Shown piece by piece: positions 1 through 8,697 of a stretch of 64,000 bases of DNA. The notes beneath the pieces were generated by a model. That model was not told the origin of the DNA and made no database searches. It saw only the letters and a list, made by a program, of their open reading frames with translations. Within the stretch, counting starts at the first letter, position 1, and the number at the start of each line of letters is the position of its first letter. The translations under genes were made by a program, and so were the position numbers. This DNA is from DASXAI01 sp963728985 (GTDB lineage: Bacteria > Actinomycetota > Acidimicrobiia > Acidimicrobiales > Ilumatobacteraceae): assembly GCA_963728985.1 (NCBI GenBank), contig CAVSME010000003.1:620001-684000 (forward strand), in the 5' to 3' direction.

Positions 1-339
1 CCCGACAAGAAGGTCTCGGACCTCTACGACATGATCCACCCGAACGCCAGTGACACCGTCACGGTGCGCACCGTGTTCGTCGTGGGCCCGGACAAGAAGG
101 TCAAGGCCACCCTCACCTACCCGCAGTCGGCGGGACGCAACTTCGACGAGATCCTGCGCCTCGTCGACTCCCTCCAGCTCTCGTCCAAGTACAGCGTGTC
201 GACGCCGGTGAACTGGAAGGACGGCGAGGACGTCATCATCCAGGGCACGGTGTCCGACGAGGAAGCGAAGACCAAGTTCCCCAAGGGGTGGAAGGCGCCG
301 AAGCCCTACATCCGCCTGACGCCCCAGCCCAACAAGTAA
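1..339 (+). CDS. 1-Cys peroxiredoxin (Prx6 type), C-terminal part
   Basis: Thiol peroxidase that reduces hydrogen peroxide and organic hydroperoxides in the cytoplasm. The frame is already open at base 1, so the start and the peroxidatic Cys lie outside the window; about 112 residues remain. What is visible is the end of the thioredoxin-like fold (VRTVFVVGPDKKVK, then a TYPQSAGRNFDEILR helix) followed by the extended tail with TPVNWKDGEDVIIQ and a PKPYIRLTPQP ending. That tail is characteristic of the Prx6 branch and not of AhpC or Tpx. The stop is TAA at 337-339. The next gene is convergent, and a GC hairpin lies in the gap. Confidence 0.88.
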   Translation, partial: PDKKVSDLYDMIHPNASDTVTVRTVFVVGPDKKVKATLTYPQSAGRNFDEILRLVDSLQLSSKYSVSTPVNWKDGEDVIIQGTVSDEEAKTKFPKGWKAPKPYIRLTPQPNK

Positions 340-404
340 CCCTGAAGTAGCGCCGCAGTCCGCGCTGGGGGAACGGGCCTCGGCATTGTCCGAGCACAGC
401 GAGT

Positions 405-423
405 CGGCGCCGAAGAGGCGCCG
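405..423. terminator. Hairpin between convergent genes
   Basis: Perfect 7-bp stem CGGCGCC/GGCGCCG with loop GAAGA, in the 87-base gap between the peroxiredoxin (+) and the NMN adenylyltransferase (-). It could stop transcription from both sides. No T-run follows on either strand, so termination is inferred from position and stem only. Confidence 0.4.
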
Positions 424-426
424 CAA

Positions 427-921
427 TCAAAGGGCCCCTCGGGCCTGCGCTTCCACCCACGCCCGCACGGGCGGGGCCAGGAACTGCAGATGCTCGAGGG
501 GTCGTTCGCGTATGAGGGTGGCCGAGATCGGCACCGCGGTCCGGGACGGATCGACGGCCTCGGCCCGGGCGCCGAAACGCCGGGCGATCTCGTCGCCGTA
601 GGGCTCCGAGGAGAACACGACGTCGGGACCGTCGCCATCGAGCGGCCAGTGGGAGCGGAACAGGTCCATCCACCGCTCCCAGAGCTCCTGATCGTCGAAG
701 TCCGTGGGGAGGTCGTGGCGGACCTCCACCACGGCGACACCCGGGTGCAACTCGGCGAGCCACTCGGCGCGCAGCTCGCCCGGTACGGGTTCGCCGTCGC
801 GGGTGTTCACCATCACGACGAGCTGGTCGACCTTGGCCGCGGCTGCGTCGATCATGAAGCTGTGCCCCAGATGGGGCGGGCAGAACCGTCCAACGATGAG
901 ACCGGATGTACCGCCGCTCAC
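427..921 (-). CDS. Nicotinamide-nucleotide adenylyltransferase (NadR/NadM-like)
   Basis: Predicted to transfer AMP from ATP to nicotinamide mononucleotide, giving NAD, in the cytoplasm. The 164-residue protein has the nucleotidylyltransferase signature GRFCPPHLGH at residues 11-20 (HxGH type) and the second ATP-binding motif ISATLIRE near residue 137, both usual for the NMNAT family. The length matches a stand-alone NMNAT domain of the NadR/NadM type, without a kinase domain. The start is GTG at 921; its GTGA overlaps the stop of the upstream CBS-domain gene, so the two are probably translationally coupled. Related cytidylyltransferases (for example pantetheine-phosphate or FMN adenylyltransferases) share the fold, so the exact substrate is inferred. 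Confidence 0.75.
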   Translation of the reverse strand: MSGGTSGLIVGRFCPPHLGHSFMIDAAAAKVDQLVVMVNTRDGEPVPGELRAEWLAELHPGVAVVEVRHDLPTDFDDQELWERWMDLFRSHWPLDGDGPDVVFSSEPYGDEIARRFGARAEAVDPSRTAVPISATLIRERPLEHLQFLAPPVRAWVEAQARGAL

Positions 922-1352
922 CGGCCGGTTTGTATGTACTCGACCAGCGCCGAGTTCTCGTGCTCCAGCTCGTGGACGCGGTGCTTCACCACGTCGCCGA
1001 TGCTGACGATGCCGATGAGGCGACCGTCGACCACGACGGGGACGTGGCGGATGCGGCGCTCGGTCATGATGCCCATCAGCGAGTCCACCTCGGCCTCGGG
1101 CGCACAGGTGGCGACGTCGGCCGTCATCACCGCGCCGACCTCCTCGTCCAGCACGGTCGTGCCGCGGTGGTGCAGGGCCCGCACCACGTCGCGCTCGGAG
1201 ACGATGCCGTCGATGTGCTCACCATCGGCGGTCACCACCAGCGCGCCGACCCCGTGCTCGGCCAGCCCAGCCAGCACCTCACGGACCGTGGTTCCGGGTG
1301 GGACGGTGGCCACGAAGTCGCCCTTGTCCCGAAGCAGACCGCTGATGCGCAT
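918..1352 (-). CDS. CBS-domain pair protein
   Basis: Small protein (144 residues) made of two CBS motifs, a module that usually binds adenosyl ligands such as AMP, ATP or NAD and senses energy status. The first motif runs from about residue 8 (the TVREVLAGLAEHGVGALVV part) and the second ends in IRHVPVVVDGRLIGIVSIGD. No catalytic domain is attached. The open frame extends to 1406, but ATG at 1352 is preceded by GGGGGTGGAG, a good ribosome site, and the protein then begins directly with the CBS fold (MRISGLLRD). The stop overlaps the GTG of the NMN adenylyltransferase gene, which suggests a coordinated role in NAD metabolism; that link is inference. Confidence 0.82.
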   Translation of the reverse strand: MRISGLLRDKGDFVATVPPGTTVREVLAGLAEHGVGALVVTADGEHIDGIVSERDVVRALHHRGTTVLDEEVGAVMTADVATCAPEAEVDSLMGIMTERRIRHVPVVVDGRLIGIVSIGDVVKHRVHELEHENSALVEYIQTGR

Positions 1353-1415
1353 GTCTCCACCCCCTGGTCGTGGCGGACCTCGGTACCCACTATCGCGCTG
1401 AATCAACAGGTCCCG

Positions 1416-4400
1416 TCACGGCGCCAGCTCGACCGCCCCCGCTACCAGCCGCAGCGCCCGCACCCAGCCGGTGGGATCGACGCCGAGGCTGGCGAAGGAG
1501 GCCAGCGCCCCGGCCCGCCACGCGTCTGCGTCCGGATCGCCCCGTAGGCCGGCGGCCTCGGCCACCGCCGCTTCCACGATGGCCTGGGCGACGAGGTCGC
1601 CGGCGCCGAGCGCGATCTCGGCGGCGTGGTCGAGCGGCCCGGTCACGTCGGCACCGTCCTCGCTGCGCACCTGGGCCAGACCGGTGCCCACCAGCGCCAG
1701 CAGTCGATCGAGGTACGACGCCCCCTCGGCGGCCGCCACGATCGCCGCGGCGGCCAGCGCCGCGTCGAGGCGGCCATCGGCGGCGTGCACGAGCGTGGCC
1801 ACGGCGGCGCCGTAGGGGCGGTTCAGCTCGGTGTCGGGGAGTTCGGCCAGCGTCTCGGCGGCGTCCGCCACTGCGCCCTGCTGGAGGAGACCGAGCGCCA
1901 GTGTGACCTGGGCGTCGTAGCCCGCCTCGCGGCTGTCCTCCAGCTCCTCGACCGCCAGCCGGGCCTCGCGGGCCGCTCGCTCCCCTTCCCCGAGGTGGAC
2001 GGCGACGCCGGCGGCGATGGTGGAGCTGAAGCCCTGCAGGCCGAACGGCGTGGCCAGGGCCCGGCACTCCTCGACGACGCGGTTGGCGTCGGCGACGCGC
2101 CCGACCGCCACCAGGGCCCGGGTGAGCGGCCCGAGCACCTGCGTCTCGCCGAAGCGGTCGGAGAGGCCACGGAAGATGGCGCGGGCCTCCTCCGACAGCG
2201 TGATGCACTCCTCGACGGAGCCGGTCCAGAGCCGCAGCGTGGCCTGGAGGGCGAGCATCATGGCCCGTCCCCAGTGCTCCTCCCGCCGCTCGGCATCGGT
2301 GGACACCTCGACGGCGAGATCCTCGGCCTCGGCGAAGCGGCCCTGGTGGAAGCGCACGTAGGCCAGCAGCCCCTGCACCCACGACAGCCCGCCGCGGTCG
2401 TCGAGCTTGCGGAAGGCCTCCTCGGCGTGCCCGAGGCGGTCCTCGGCCACCGCCATGTCGCCCCGCATGAAGGCGATCCACGCCCGGTGCTGGTCGACCC
2501 AGGCCTGGCCCCGGCGGTCGCCCTCGTCGGCGAACACCTCCTGGGCCTCGACGAGGTGACGCTCGGCCTCGGCCAGGGCGCCGCTCACCAGGCAGGCGAA
2601 CCCCCACGCCCGCTGGGTCTCGGCGAGGCCCCGGCGGTCGCCCACTGCCCGCCACGCCGCCACGGACGAGGTGAACGAGGCGATGGCGGCATCGATGCGC
2701 CCGGCCTGCACGTCGACCTCGGCCAGCAGGGCGTAGGCGCTGGCCACACCGGCCTCGTCCTCGGCCAGGCGGGCCGCCTCCAGGGCATCGAAGGCATCGA
2801 TCCGAGCGGGCTCGGCGTCGTGCATCTCGATCCGGGCCCGGCCCCGCAGGAGCAGCAAGCGGCGGCGCTGGCGGTCGGTGCCCGGATCGTTCCCGGCCAG
2901 CACGTCGAGACCCTCGGACGCCAGCCGCACCGTCACCGTCGGGACCATCTGGTCCAGCGCACGCGTCGCGGCCTGGTCGAAGGCGGCCGCCGCCTTGGCG
3001 CCCACGTCCGTCGGCACCCCCTGAACGGCACCGATGTCCTGCACGAGGCGGGCGGCGGCGGCGTAGTGGTAGGCGACGAGCTCGGCCAGGGCCTCGTTCT
3101 TGGCATCCTCCTCGATGGCCCGGGCCACGCCGGCGTGGCGCTGCGCCCGGGCGGCCTTGGTGAGCGTCTGGTACGTCACGTTGCGCACCGACTCCGACCG
3201 GAACGTCCAGTGGTCGCCGGTGACGTCGAGGAGCTCGGCGTCGCCGAGCGCCGCCAGCGTCTCTCGTCGGGGCGACTGGCGCAGCTCCTCGCCGAACTTG
3301 ACCAGCCCGTGCCAGTTGCCCGACGGTCCCAGCACGGCGGCGTTGTCGAGCATGTCGCGCTCGGCGGGTTCGAGCCGGTCCAGGCGGGCGGCGACCAGAC
3401 CGCGCAGCGTGTCGGGCAGCTCGCCCACGCTGCCGCACTCCGTGACCATCGCCGCCAGCTCCTCCAGGAACAACGGGTTGCCGCCGCTGCGCTCGAGGAG
3501 GCTGCTGCGCACGTCGTCGTCCACCTCGGCACCGAGCATGGCCAGCGCCAGCTCGCTGGCCGACGACGGATCAAGGGCGTCGAGCCGCAGCACGAGCGTG
3601 TTGTGGCGGCCGGGAGGAGGTGGCCAGTGCTCGACACCGGGACGAGCGGTGGTCATCACCGCGAAGGGCAGGCCGGTCAGGTGGGCCAGCGTCCGCTCGA
3701 GGAGGTCCACCAGCAGCGCGTCGGCCCAGTCGAGATCGGCGATGACGACCAGGACGGGCCCGACCCGGGCGAGGCCGTGGAGGTAGGCCAGCACGGCCTG
3801 CACCACCTCGTCGCGGGCCCGGATCCGATCGATGCCGTCCAGCGCGGTGGAGTGGCCGAGGAGATGGAGCAGGCCGGTGGTGACGCGATCGGGGTCGGCG
3901 TGGGTCCCCACGATGGGGGGCACCGCCGCTTCGAGCTGGGCCCTGACCACGCTGGCGTCGCCCGCGGCATCGAGGCCCACGTGACCGGCGATGGCGGTGG
4001 CGATGGGATGCCACGGGTTCGACTCGCCGTAGGGCATGCACCGCCCGACCATCACGGTCAGCGGCAGCGCCTCCCGGGCTCGCAGGAGCGCCTCCCGCAC
4101 CAAGCGGCTCTTGCCCACGCCACCCTCGCCCTCGACGGCGGCGAGGAACGGTCGGCAGTGGTTCACGGCGAGGCGCAGGCCGTCCACGAGCAGGGCCAGT
4201 TCGGTGTCGCGGCCGATGAACGGCGCCTTCACCTTCCGGGCCCGCCGACCGGGGGGTGCGAGGGCTTCGAGGGCCAGCCACCCGTCGATCGGCTCGTCCC
4301 GGTTGCGGACCCGCACCGGCCCCACGCTCTCGTAGCGGATCGCGCCGGCCGTCGCCGAGCGGGTGGCCGGGCCGACGAGGATGCCACCGGGCGGCGCCGC

Positions 4401-4889
4401 CGTCTGGAGGCGTTCGGCGGCGTTGACGACGTCACCCATCGCGGTGTAGTCGCCGCCGGCCCGCAGCGCCCCGACCAGCACCTCGCCGGTGTTCACGCCG
4501 ATGCGCATCTGCACGCCCAGCCCGAGCGAGTCGACGTAGGCCCGCAGCGTGCCCTGCATGCGCAGGGCGGCCCGCACGGCCCGCTCGGCGTCGTCCTCGT
4601 GGGCGACGGGCGCGCCGAACAGGGCGACGATGGCGTCGCCGATGATCTTGTCGACGCGGCCGCCGAAGGACACGACATCGGCGACCAGGCGCTCGAAACA
4701 CCCGTCCACCAGGTTCTTCACCTGTTCCGGATCGAGGCCCTCGGCCATCGCGGTGTAGCCGACGAGATCGGCGAACACGACGCTCACGACCCGGCGTTCT
4801 TCGGCGCGCTGGCTCCCGAGAGCATGGCCGCACGAAGGGCAGAACCGCGCTCCCCCAGGTACCGGCTGCGCGCAGGACGGGCACACCAT
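1416..4889 (-). CDS. Zinc-ribbon / class III cyclase / AAA ATPase / TPR signalling protein
   Basis: Large multidomain protein of 1157 residues. It begins with a zinc ribbon (CPSC at 3-6 and 17-20). A class III nucleotidyl cyclase domain follows, with metal-binding Asp in FADLVG (41) and IGDAIVALFG (85), Lys 81, and the NAAER element (Asn156, Arg160), so the domain looks catalytically competent. Next comes an AAA/STAND ATPase with Walker A GEGGVGKS at 254-261, and then a long alpha-helical, TPR-like C-terminal half. Such proteins are common in Actinobacteria and are thought to couple ligand sensing to cyclic nucleotide production, but the ligand is unknown. The open frame reaches 4922 (GTG). 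I prefer ATG 4889 because TACGCT lies exactly six bases upstream and the protein then starts at the zinc ribbon. Confidence 0.85.
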   Translation of the reverse strand: MVCPSCAQPVPGGARFCPSCGHALGSQRAEERRVVSVVFADLVGYTAMAEGLDPEQVKNLVDGCFERLVADVVSFGGRVDKIIGDAIVALFGAPVAHEDDAERAVRAALRMQGTLRAYVDSLGLGVQMRIGVNTGEVLVGALRAGGDYTAMGDVVNAAERLQTAAPPGGILVGPATRSATAGAIRYESVGPVRVRNRDEPIDGWLALEALAPPGRRARKVKAPFIGRDTELALLVDGLRLAVNHCRPFLAAVEGEGGVGKSRLVREALLRAREALPLTVMVGRCMPYGESNPWHPIATAIAGHVGLDAAGDASVVRAQLEAAVPPIVGTHADPDRVTTGLLHLLGHSTALDGIDRIRARDEVVQAVLAYLHGLARVGPVLVVIADLDWADALLVDLLERTLAHLTGLPFAVMTTARPGVEHWPPPPGRHNTLVLRLDALDPSSASELALAMLGAEVDDDVRSSLLERSGGNPLFLEELAAMVTECGSVGELPDTLRGLVAARLDRLEPAERDMLDNAAVLGPSGNWHGLVKFGEELRQSPRRETLAALGDAELLDVTGDHWTFRSESVRNVTYQTLTKAARAQRHAGVARAIEEDAKNEALAELVAYHYAAAARLVQDIGAVQGVPTDVGAKAAAAFDQAATRALDQMVPTVTVRLASEGLDVLAGNDPGTDRQRRRLLLLRGRARIEMHDAEPARIDAFDALEAARLAEDEAGVASAYALLAEVDVQAGRIDAAIASFTSSVAAWRAVGDRRGLAETQRAWGFACLVSGALAEAERHLVEAQEVFADEGDRRGQAWVDQHRAWIAFMRGDMAVAEDRLGHAEEAFRKLDDRGGLSWVQGLLAYVRFHQGRFAEAEDLAVEVSTDAERREEHWGRAMMLALQATLRLWTGSVEECITLSEEARAIFRGLSDRFGETQVLGPLTRALVAVGRVADANRVVEECRALATPFGLQGFSSTIAAGVAVHLGEGERAAREARLAVEELEDSREAGYDAQVTLALGLLQQGAVADAAETLAELPDTELNRPYGAAVATLVHAADGRLDAALAAAAIVAAAEGASYLDRLLALVGTGLAQVRSEDGADVTGPLDHAAEIALGAGDLVAQAIVEAAVAEAAGLRGDPDADAWRAGALASFASLGVDPTGWVRALRLVAGAVELAP

Positions 4890-4895
4890 CGACCC

Positions 4896-4901
4896 AGCGT
4901 A
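4896..4901 (-). promoter_or_regulatory. -10 box of the cyclase gene
   Basis: TACGCT on the minus strand, six bases before ATG 4889. It fits the TANNNT-to-start geometry seen at many genes here and decides the start. Confidence 0.45.
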
Positions 4902-5008
4902 CGACGACGAGGCGCTCGTCACGCCGGTTTGGCGCGAATGCGCTGCGACGATCGCGCCGACTCCCTAACCTCGATGACCGACGTGGCGGTGCCGACGAAA
5001 GGACCGAC

Positions 5009-5761
5009 ATGACCACCACCCCCCTTGCTCCCCCCAGTGTCACGGCGGCCACGGCGGTCGATGCCGTGAAGATCTACGGTCACGACGAAAGCGAAGTGCG
5101 CGCCCTCGACGGCGTGTCCGTGGAGTTCGCCAGAGGCGTGTACACCGCCATCATGGGGCCGTCGGGCTCCGGCAAGTCGACGCTGATGCACTGCGTCGCC
5201 GGTCTCGACACGCTCACATCGGGCCATGTGTTGATCGGCACCACCGATCTGTCGACGCTCCACGAGCGCCAGCTCACGCAACTGCGCCGGGACAAGGTCG
5301 GCTTCATCTTCCAGGCCTACAACCTCGTGCCCACGCTCAACGCGCTCGAGAACATCACGCTGCCCCTGGACCTGGCCGGCCGTTCGGTCGACAAGGCGTG
5401 GCTCGACACCGTCGTGAAAACCGTCGGCCTGTCCCAGCGACTCCGCCATCGGCCGTCCGAGCTCTCCGGCGGGCAGCAGCAGCGCGTGGCCGTGGCGCGG
5501 GCCCTGGCCAGTCGGCCCGAGATCATCTTCGCCGACGAGCCCACCGGCAACCTCGACAGCCGGGCCGGCGCCGAGATCCTCGACTTCATGCGCAGCGCCG
5601 TCGCCCAGATGGGTCAGACCATCGTGATGGTGACGCACGACCCCGTGGCGGCGTCGTACTCCGATCACGCGCTGTTCCTGGCCGACGGCAAGATCGTCGA
5701 CGAGATGGCCGAGCCCACGGCCGACCGCGTCCTCGACCGCATGAAGAAGTTCGGGGACTGA
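5009..5761 (+). CDS. ABC transporter ATP-binding protein (MacB/LolD family)
   Basis: ATPase that powers the FtsX-like permease encoded immediately downstream. In 250 residues it shows Walker A GPSGSGKST (near residue 50), the Q-loop in GFIFQAYNLVPTLN, the signature LSGGQQQR, Walker B IIFADEPTGNLD and the switch His in VMVTHDP. The NLVPTLNALEN and EPTGNLDS variants are typical of the MacB/LolD/FtsE group, which serve mechanotransmission or lipoprotein export, not substrate channels. ATG 5009 follows AAAGGA at a spacing of five to seven bases. Only four bases separate it from the permease gene, so the two form one operon. Confidence 0.93.
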   Translation: MTTTPLAPPSVTAATAVDAVKIYGHDESEVRALDGVSVEFARGVYTAIMGPSGSGKSTLMHCVAGLDTLTSGHVLIGTTDLSTLHERQLTQLRRDKVGFIFQAYNLVPTLNALENITLPLDLAGRSVDKAWLDTVVKTVGLSQRLRHRPSELSGGQQQRVAVARALASRPEIIFADEPTGNLDSRAGAEILDFMRSAVAQMGQTIVMVTHDPVAASYSDHALFLADGKIVDEMAEPTADRVLDRMKKFGD

Positions 5762-5765
5762 GCCA

Positions 5766-8300
5766 GTGCTGAAGCTCGCCCGCAAGTCCGTCATGGCGCA
5801 CAAGCGCCGCCTCATCGGCACTGGGCTGTCGGTCATCATCGGCATCGCGTTCCTGGCCGGCACGTTCGTGTTCACCGACACGATCAAGCGCACCTTCGAC
5901 AACCTCTTCGCCGACGTCTACCGCAACACCGACGTCTACGTCCGCTCCAACCAGTCGATCGAGCGCGACTTCGGGCCCACGCAGCGGCCCCGCATCCCCG
6001 ATTCGATCATCGGTCAGGTGAAGGCCGTTCCCGGGATGACCGAGGCGGTGGGCTCGGTGCAGGGCTTCGCCCGCATCATCGGCAAGGACGGCAAGGCCCT
6101 CGGCAGCAGCAGCCAGGGGCCGCCCACGTTCGGCGGCGCCCTCACGCCCGGCGCGCTGTCACCGTGGACGATCCACGACGGCCGCGCCCCCAACGGTCCC
6201 AACGAGGTCGTGCTGGACCTCGGCAGCTTCAAGGACGGCGACTTCGCCATCGGCGATCCCGTCACCATCATCAGCCAGGGTGGCAGCAAGCAATTCACGA
6301 TCGTGGGGAACGTCCGCTTCGGTGATGCCGACTCTCCGGGCGGCACGACCTACGCGCTGTTCGATCTGGCCACGGCCGAGTCGTTCATCGGCCAGCCCGG
6401 TCAGGTCGACGCCGTGCTCGGCAAGGGCGACGGCACGGTCAGCCAGACCGAACTGGCCCAGCGGGTGCAGCAATCCCTCACGGAGCCGAACCTCCAAGTC
6501 ATGACGGGCAAGGAGATCACCAAGGAGACGCAGAGCGACATCGAGGATGCGCTGTCGTTCTTCAACATCATCCTCGTCGTCTTCGCCGGGATCGCGCTGT
6601 TCGTCTCGATCTTCATCATCTACAACACGTTCTCGATCATCGTCGCCCAGCGCCAGCGGGAGACGGCGTTGCTGCGTGCCGTCGGAGCCAGCCGCCGGCA
6701 GGTGCTGGGGAGCCTCATCGCCGAGGCGATCGTCATCGGCATCGTGGCCGCGTTGGTGGGCTTCGCCGCCGGCATCGGCCTGTCGGTGGTCTTGAAGAGC
6801 CTGCTGTCGGCCCTCGGCATCGACCTGCCCGCCGGCGGTGCCGTGATCCTCCCCCGCACCTTCATCATCTCGCTCATCGTCGGCGTCGTCATCACGGTGA
6901 TCTCGGCGGCGCTGCCGGCGGTGAAGGCGTCGCGCACGCCGCCCGTCGCCGCCATGCGCGAGGTCGCCCTCGACGAGTCGGGCACCTCGCGGACCCGATT
7001 GCTGTGGGGCCTCGTCCTGCTGGTGATCGGCATCGTCCTCACGTCCATCGGTCTGTCGGGCACCCTCGCCGCCCTCGGCTTCGGGGTGGCGCTCATCTTC
7101 ATCGGCCTCTTCGTGCTGGGCCCGTTGATCGCCCGGCCGTTCGCCCGCGTGATCGGCGCGCCACTGCCGCGCGTCCGCGGCATCTCCGGCCGCTTGGCCC
7201 AGGAGAACGCCATGCGCAACCCGAAGCGCACGGCCCGCACCGCCGCCGCGCTGATGGTCGGCGTCGCGCTCGTCGCCGGCATCTCGGTGCTGGCGGCGTC
7301 GATCAAGTCCTCGGTGCGCGACATCTTCAACAAGCAGTTCACGGGCGACTTCGTGGTCGACACCAACACGCAGGGCTTCGGCGGGCTCCCGCTCACGGTG
7401 GCCCAGCAGCTGAACCAGCTGCCGCAGGTCGAGGCCGCCGCCGGCGTGCAACTCGGCGGGGCCAACATCGACGGCAGCTCCCAGTCGCTCACCGTGCTCG
7501 ACCCCACCGTGGCCGGCCAGGTGTTCGATCTCGAGTTCGTGCAGGGTCAGATGTCGGACCTCAACGACCAGAGCGTCCTGATCAGCAAGAGCAAGGCCGA
7601 CAGCAAGAACCTGAAGGTCGGCGACCCCGTCACCATGACGCTCTTGAACGGCCAGTCCGTCACGCTGAACGTGGCCGGCATCTACAAGAAGGCGGAGCTG
7701 GCCGGTCCGTTCACCGTGTCGCAGGGCCTCTACGCCCAGAGCGGCGCCGATCAGTACGACTTCTCCGTCTTCGTGAAGAAGAAGGCGGGAGTCTCCGACG
7801 CGGAGGCGCAAGCGGCCATCGAACAGGTCGTGGCGCCCTTCCCGAACGCGAAGGTGCAGAGCCGGGCGAAGTACATCGACGACCAGGCGGCCCAGATCGA
7901 CCAGGTGGTCGCGCTGTTCAACGGCTTGCTGGTCCTTGCCGTGCTGATCGCCGCGTTCGGCATCGCCAACACGTTGAGCCTGTCGGTGTACGAGCGCACG
8001 CGTGAGCTCGGACTGGTGCGGGCGGTGGGTGCAGCGCGGTCCCAGGTCCGCTCGACCGTGCGGTGGGAGTCGGTGATCACGTCGCTCCTCGGCGCCGTGC
8101 AGGGCATCATCGTGGGCATCCTGCTCGGCTACGCCGTGACGCTGGCGCTGAGCGATCAGGGCCTCAACTCGTTCACCCTGCCGATCGGGTTCCTGATCAT
8201 CATCCTCATCGGTGCGTTCCTCATCGGCGTCGTCGCCGCCATCCGGCCGGCGCGCCGGGCCGCCCGGCTCGACGTGCTGCGGGCCGTGACGGTCGAGTAG
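5766..8300 (+). CDS. FtsX/MacB-type ABC transporter permease with two FtsX domains
   Basis: Membrane partner of the preceding ATPase, 844 residues. It opens with an N-terminal transmembrane helix (about residues 17-36), then an extracytoplasmic MacB-like periplasmic core domain, then a first FtsX block of three to four helices around residues 265-400. Two central helices follow, then a second extracytoplasmic domain and a second FtsX block ending in ALIIGVV-type hydrophobic helices. Such duplicated permeases are frequent in Gram-positive bacteria and are usually linked to antimicrobial peptide resistance or lipoprotein and cell-wall signalling. The substrate cannot be read from sequence. The start is GTG 5766, four bases after the ATPase stop. 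Confidence 0.9.
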   Translation: MLKLARKSVMAHKRRLIGTGLSVIIGIAFLAGTFVFTDTIKRTFDNLFADVYRNTDVYVRSNQSIERDFGPTQRPRIPDSIIGQVKAVPGMTEAVGSVQGFARIIGKDGKALGSSSQGPPTFGGALTPGALSPWTIHDGRAPNGPNEVVLDLGSFKDGDFAIGDPVTIISQGGSKQFTIVGNVRFGDADSPGGTTYALFDLATAESFIGQPGQVDAVLGKGDGTVSQTELAQRVQQSLTEPNLQVMTGKEITKETQSDIEDALSFFNIILVVFAGIALFVSIFIIYNTFSIIVAQRQRETALLRAVGASRRQVLGSLIAEAIVIGIVAALVGFAAGIGLSVVLKSLLSALGIDLPAGGAVILPRTFIISLIVGVVITVISAALPAVKASRTPPVAAMREVALDESGTSRTRLLWGLVLLVIGIVLTSIGLSGTLAALGFGVALIFIGLFVLGPLIARPFARVIGAPLPRVRGISGRLAQENAMRNPKRTARTAAALMVGVALVAGISVLAASIKSSVRDIFNKQFTGDFVVDTNTQGFGGLPLTVAQQLNQLPQVEAAAGVQLGGANIDGSSQSLTVLDPTVAGQVFDLEFVQGQMSDLNDQSVLISKSKADSKNLKVGDPVTMTLLNGQSVTLNVAGIYKKAELAGPFTVSQGLYAQSGADQYDFSVFVKKKAGVSDAEAQAAIEQVVAPFPNAKVQSRAKYIDDQAAQIDQVVALFNGLLVLAVLIAAFGIANTLSLSVYERTRELGLVRAVGAARSQVRSTVRWESVITSLLGAVQGIIVGILLGYAVTLALSDQGLNSFTLPIGFLIIILIGAFLIGVVAAIRPARRAARLDVLRAVTVE

Positions 8301-8307
8301 CCGGCGC

Positions 8308-8697
8308 GTGGCGCTCGACCTCGGCGCGCTGCCGCCCGACGTCATCTCGTTCCTGCGCGAGCGCGTCGTGGGCACGCTCACGACGCTGCGGGCCGACGGG
8401 TCACCTCATGTCACGGCCGTCGGGTTCACCTACGACGCGCCAGCGCGCCTCGTGCGCATCATCACGTGGTCGGCGTCGGTGAAGGCCCGCAACGCGGCGC
8501 GCGGTGGGCGCGCCGTCGTCGCCCAAGTCGAAGGGGGGCGGTGGCTGGCCCTCGAAGGACCCGTGCGGCTCGTCACCGGCGCCGACGGCGTGGCCGCCGC
8601 GGTGGACGCCTATGCGGCCCGGTACCGCCAGCCCGGCGAACGTCCCGACCGGGTCGCCATCGAGATCGCCGTCGACCGCATCCTCGGGCGCGCCTAA
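8308..8697 (+). CDS. PPOX-class split-barrel oxidoreductase (F420/FMN-binding)
   Basis: A 129-residue protein of the pyridoxamine 5'-phosphate oxidase-like split-barrel fold. The pattern LRERVVGTLTTLRADGSPHVTAVGFTYD, followed by a strand with VKARNAARGGRAVV and a GRWLALEGPVRL strand, is typical of the actinobacterial F420-dependent reductase group. The cofactor (F420 or FMN) is inferred from family. It starts at GTG 8308, seven bases after the permease gene, and may be the last gene of that operon. It ends in a four-base tail-to-tail overlap with the HAD phosphatase gene. Confidence 0.78.
   Translation: MALDLGALPPDVISFLRERVVGTLTTLRADGSPHVTAVGFTYDAPARLVRIITWSASVKARNAARGGRAVVAQVEGGRWLALEGPVRLVTGADGVAAAVDAYAARYRQPGERPDRVAIEIAVDRILGRA

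Noticed and set aside
1626..5012. Plus-strand 1128-codon open frame opposite the cyclase/AAA gene
   Set aside because: A shadow of a GC-rich gene: no domain is recognisable, and the minus strand carries clear motifs.
4974..5012. 12-codon leader ORF ending by ATGA on the ABC ATPase gene, with TAACCT upstream
   Set aside because: The ATG is only two bases after the box, too close to be inside the transcript, and the ATPase has its own ribosome site (AAAGGA).
6159..8381. Minus-strand 740-codon frame opposite the FtsX permease gene
   Set aside because: Low-complexity Asp/His/Arg composition typical of antisense frames in high-GC DNA.
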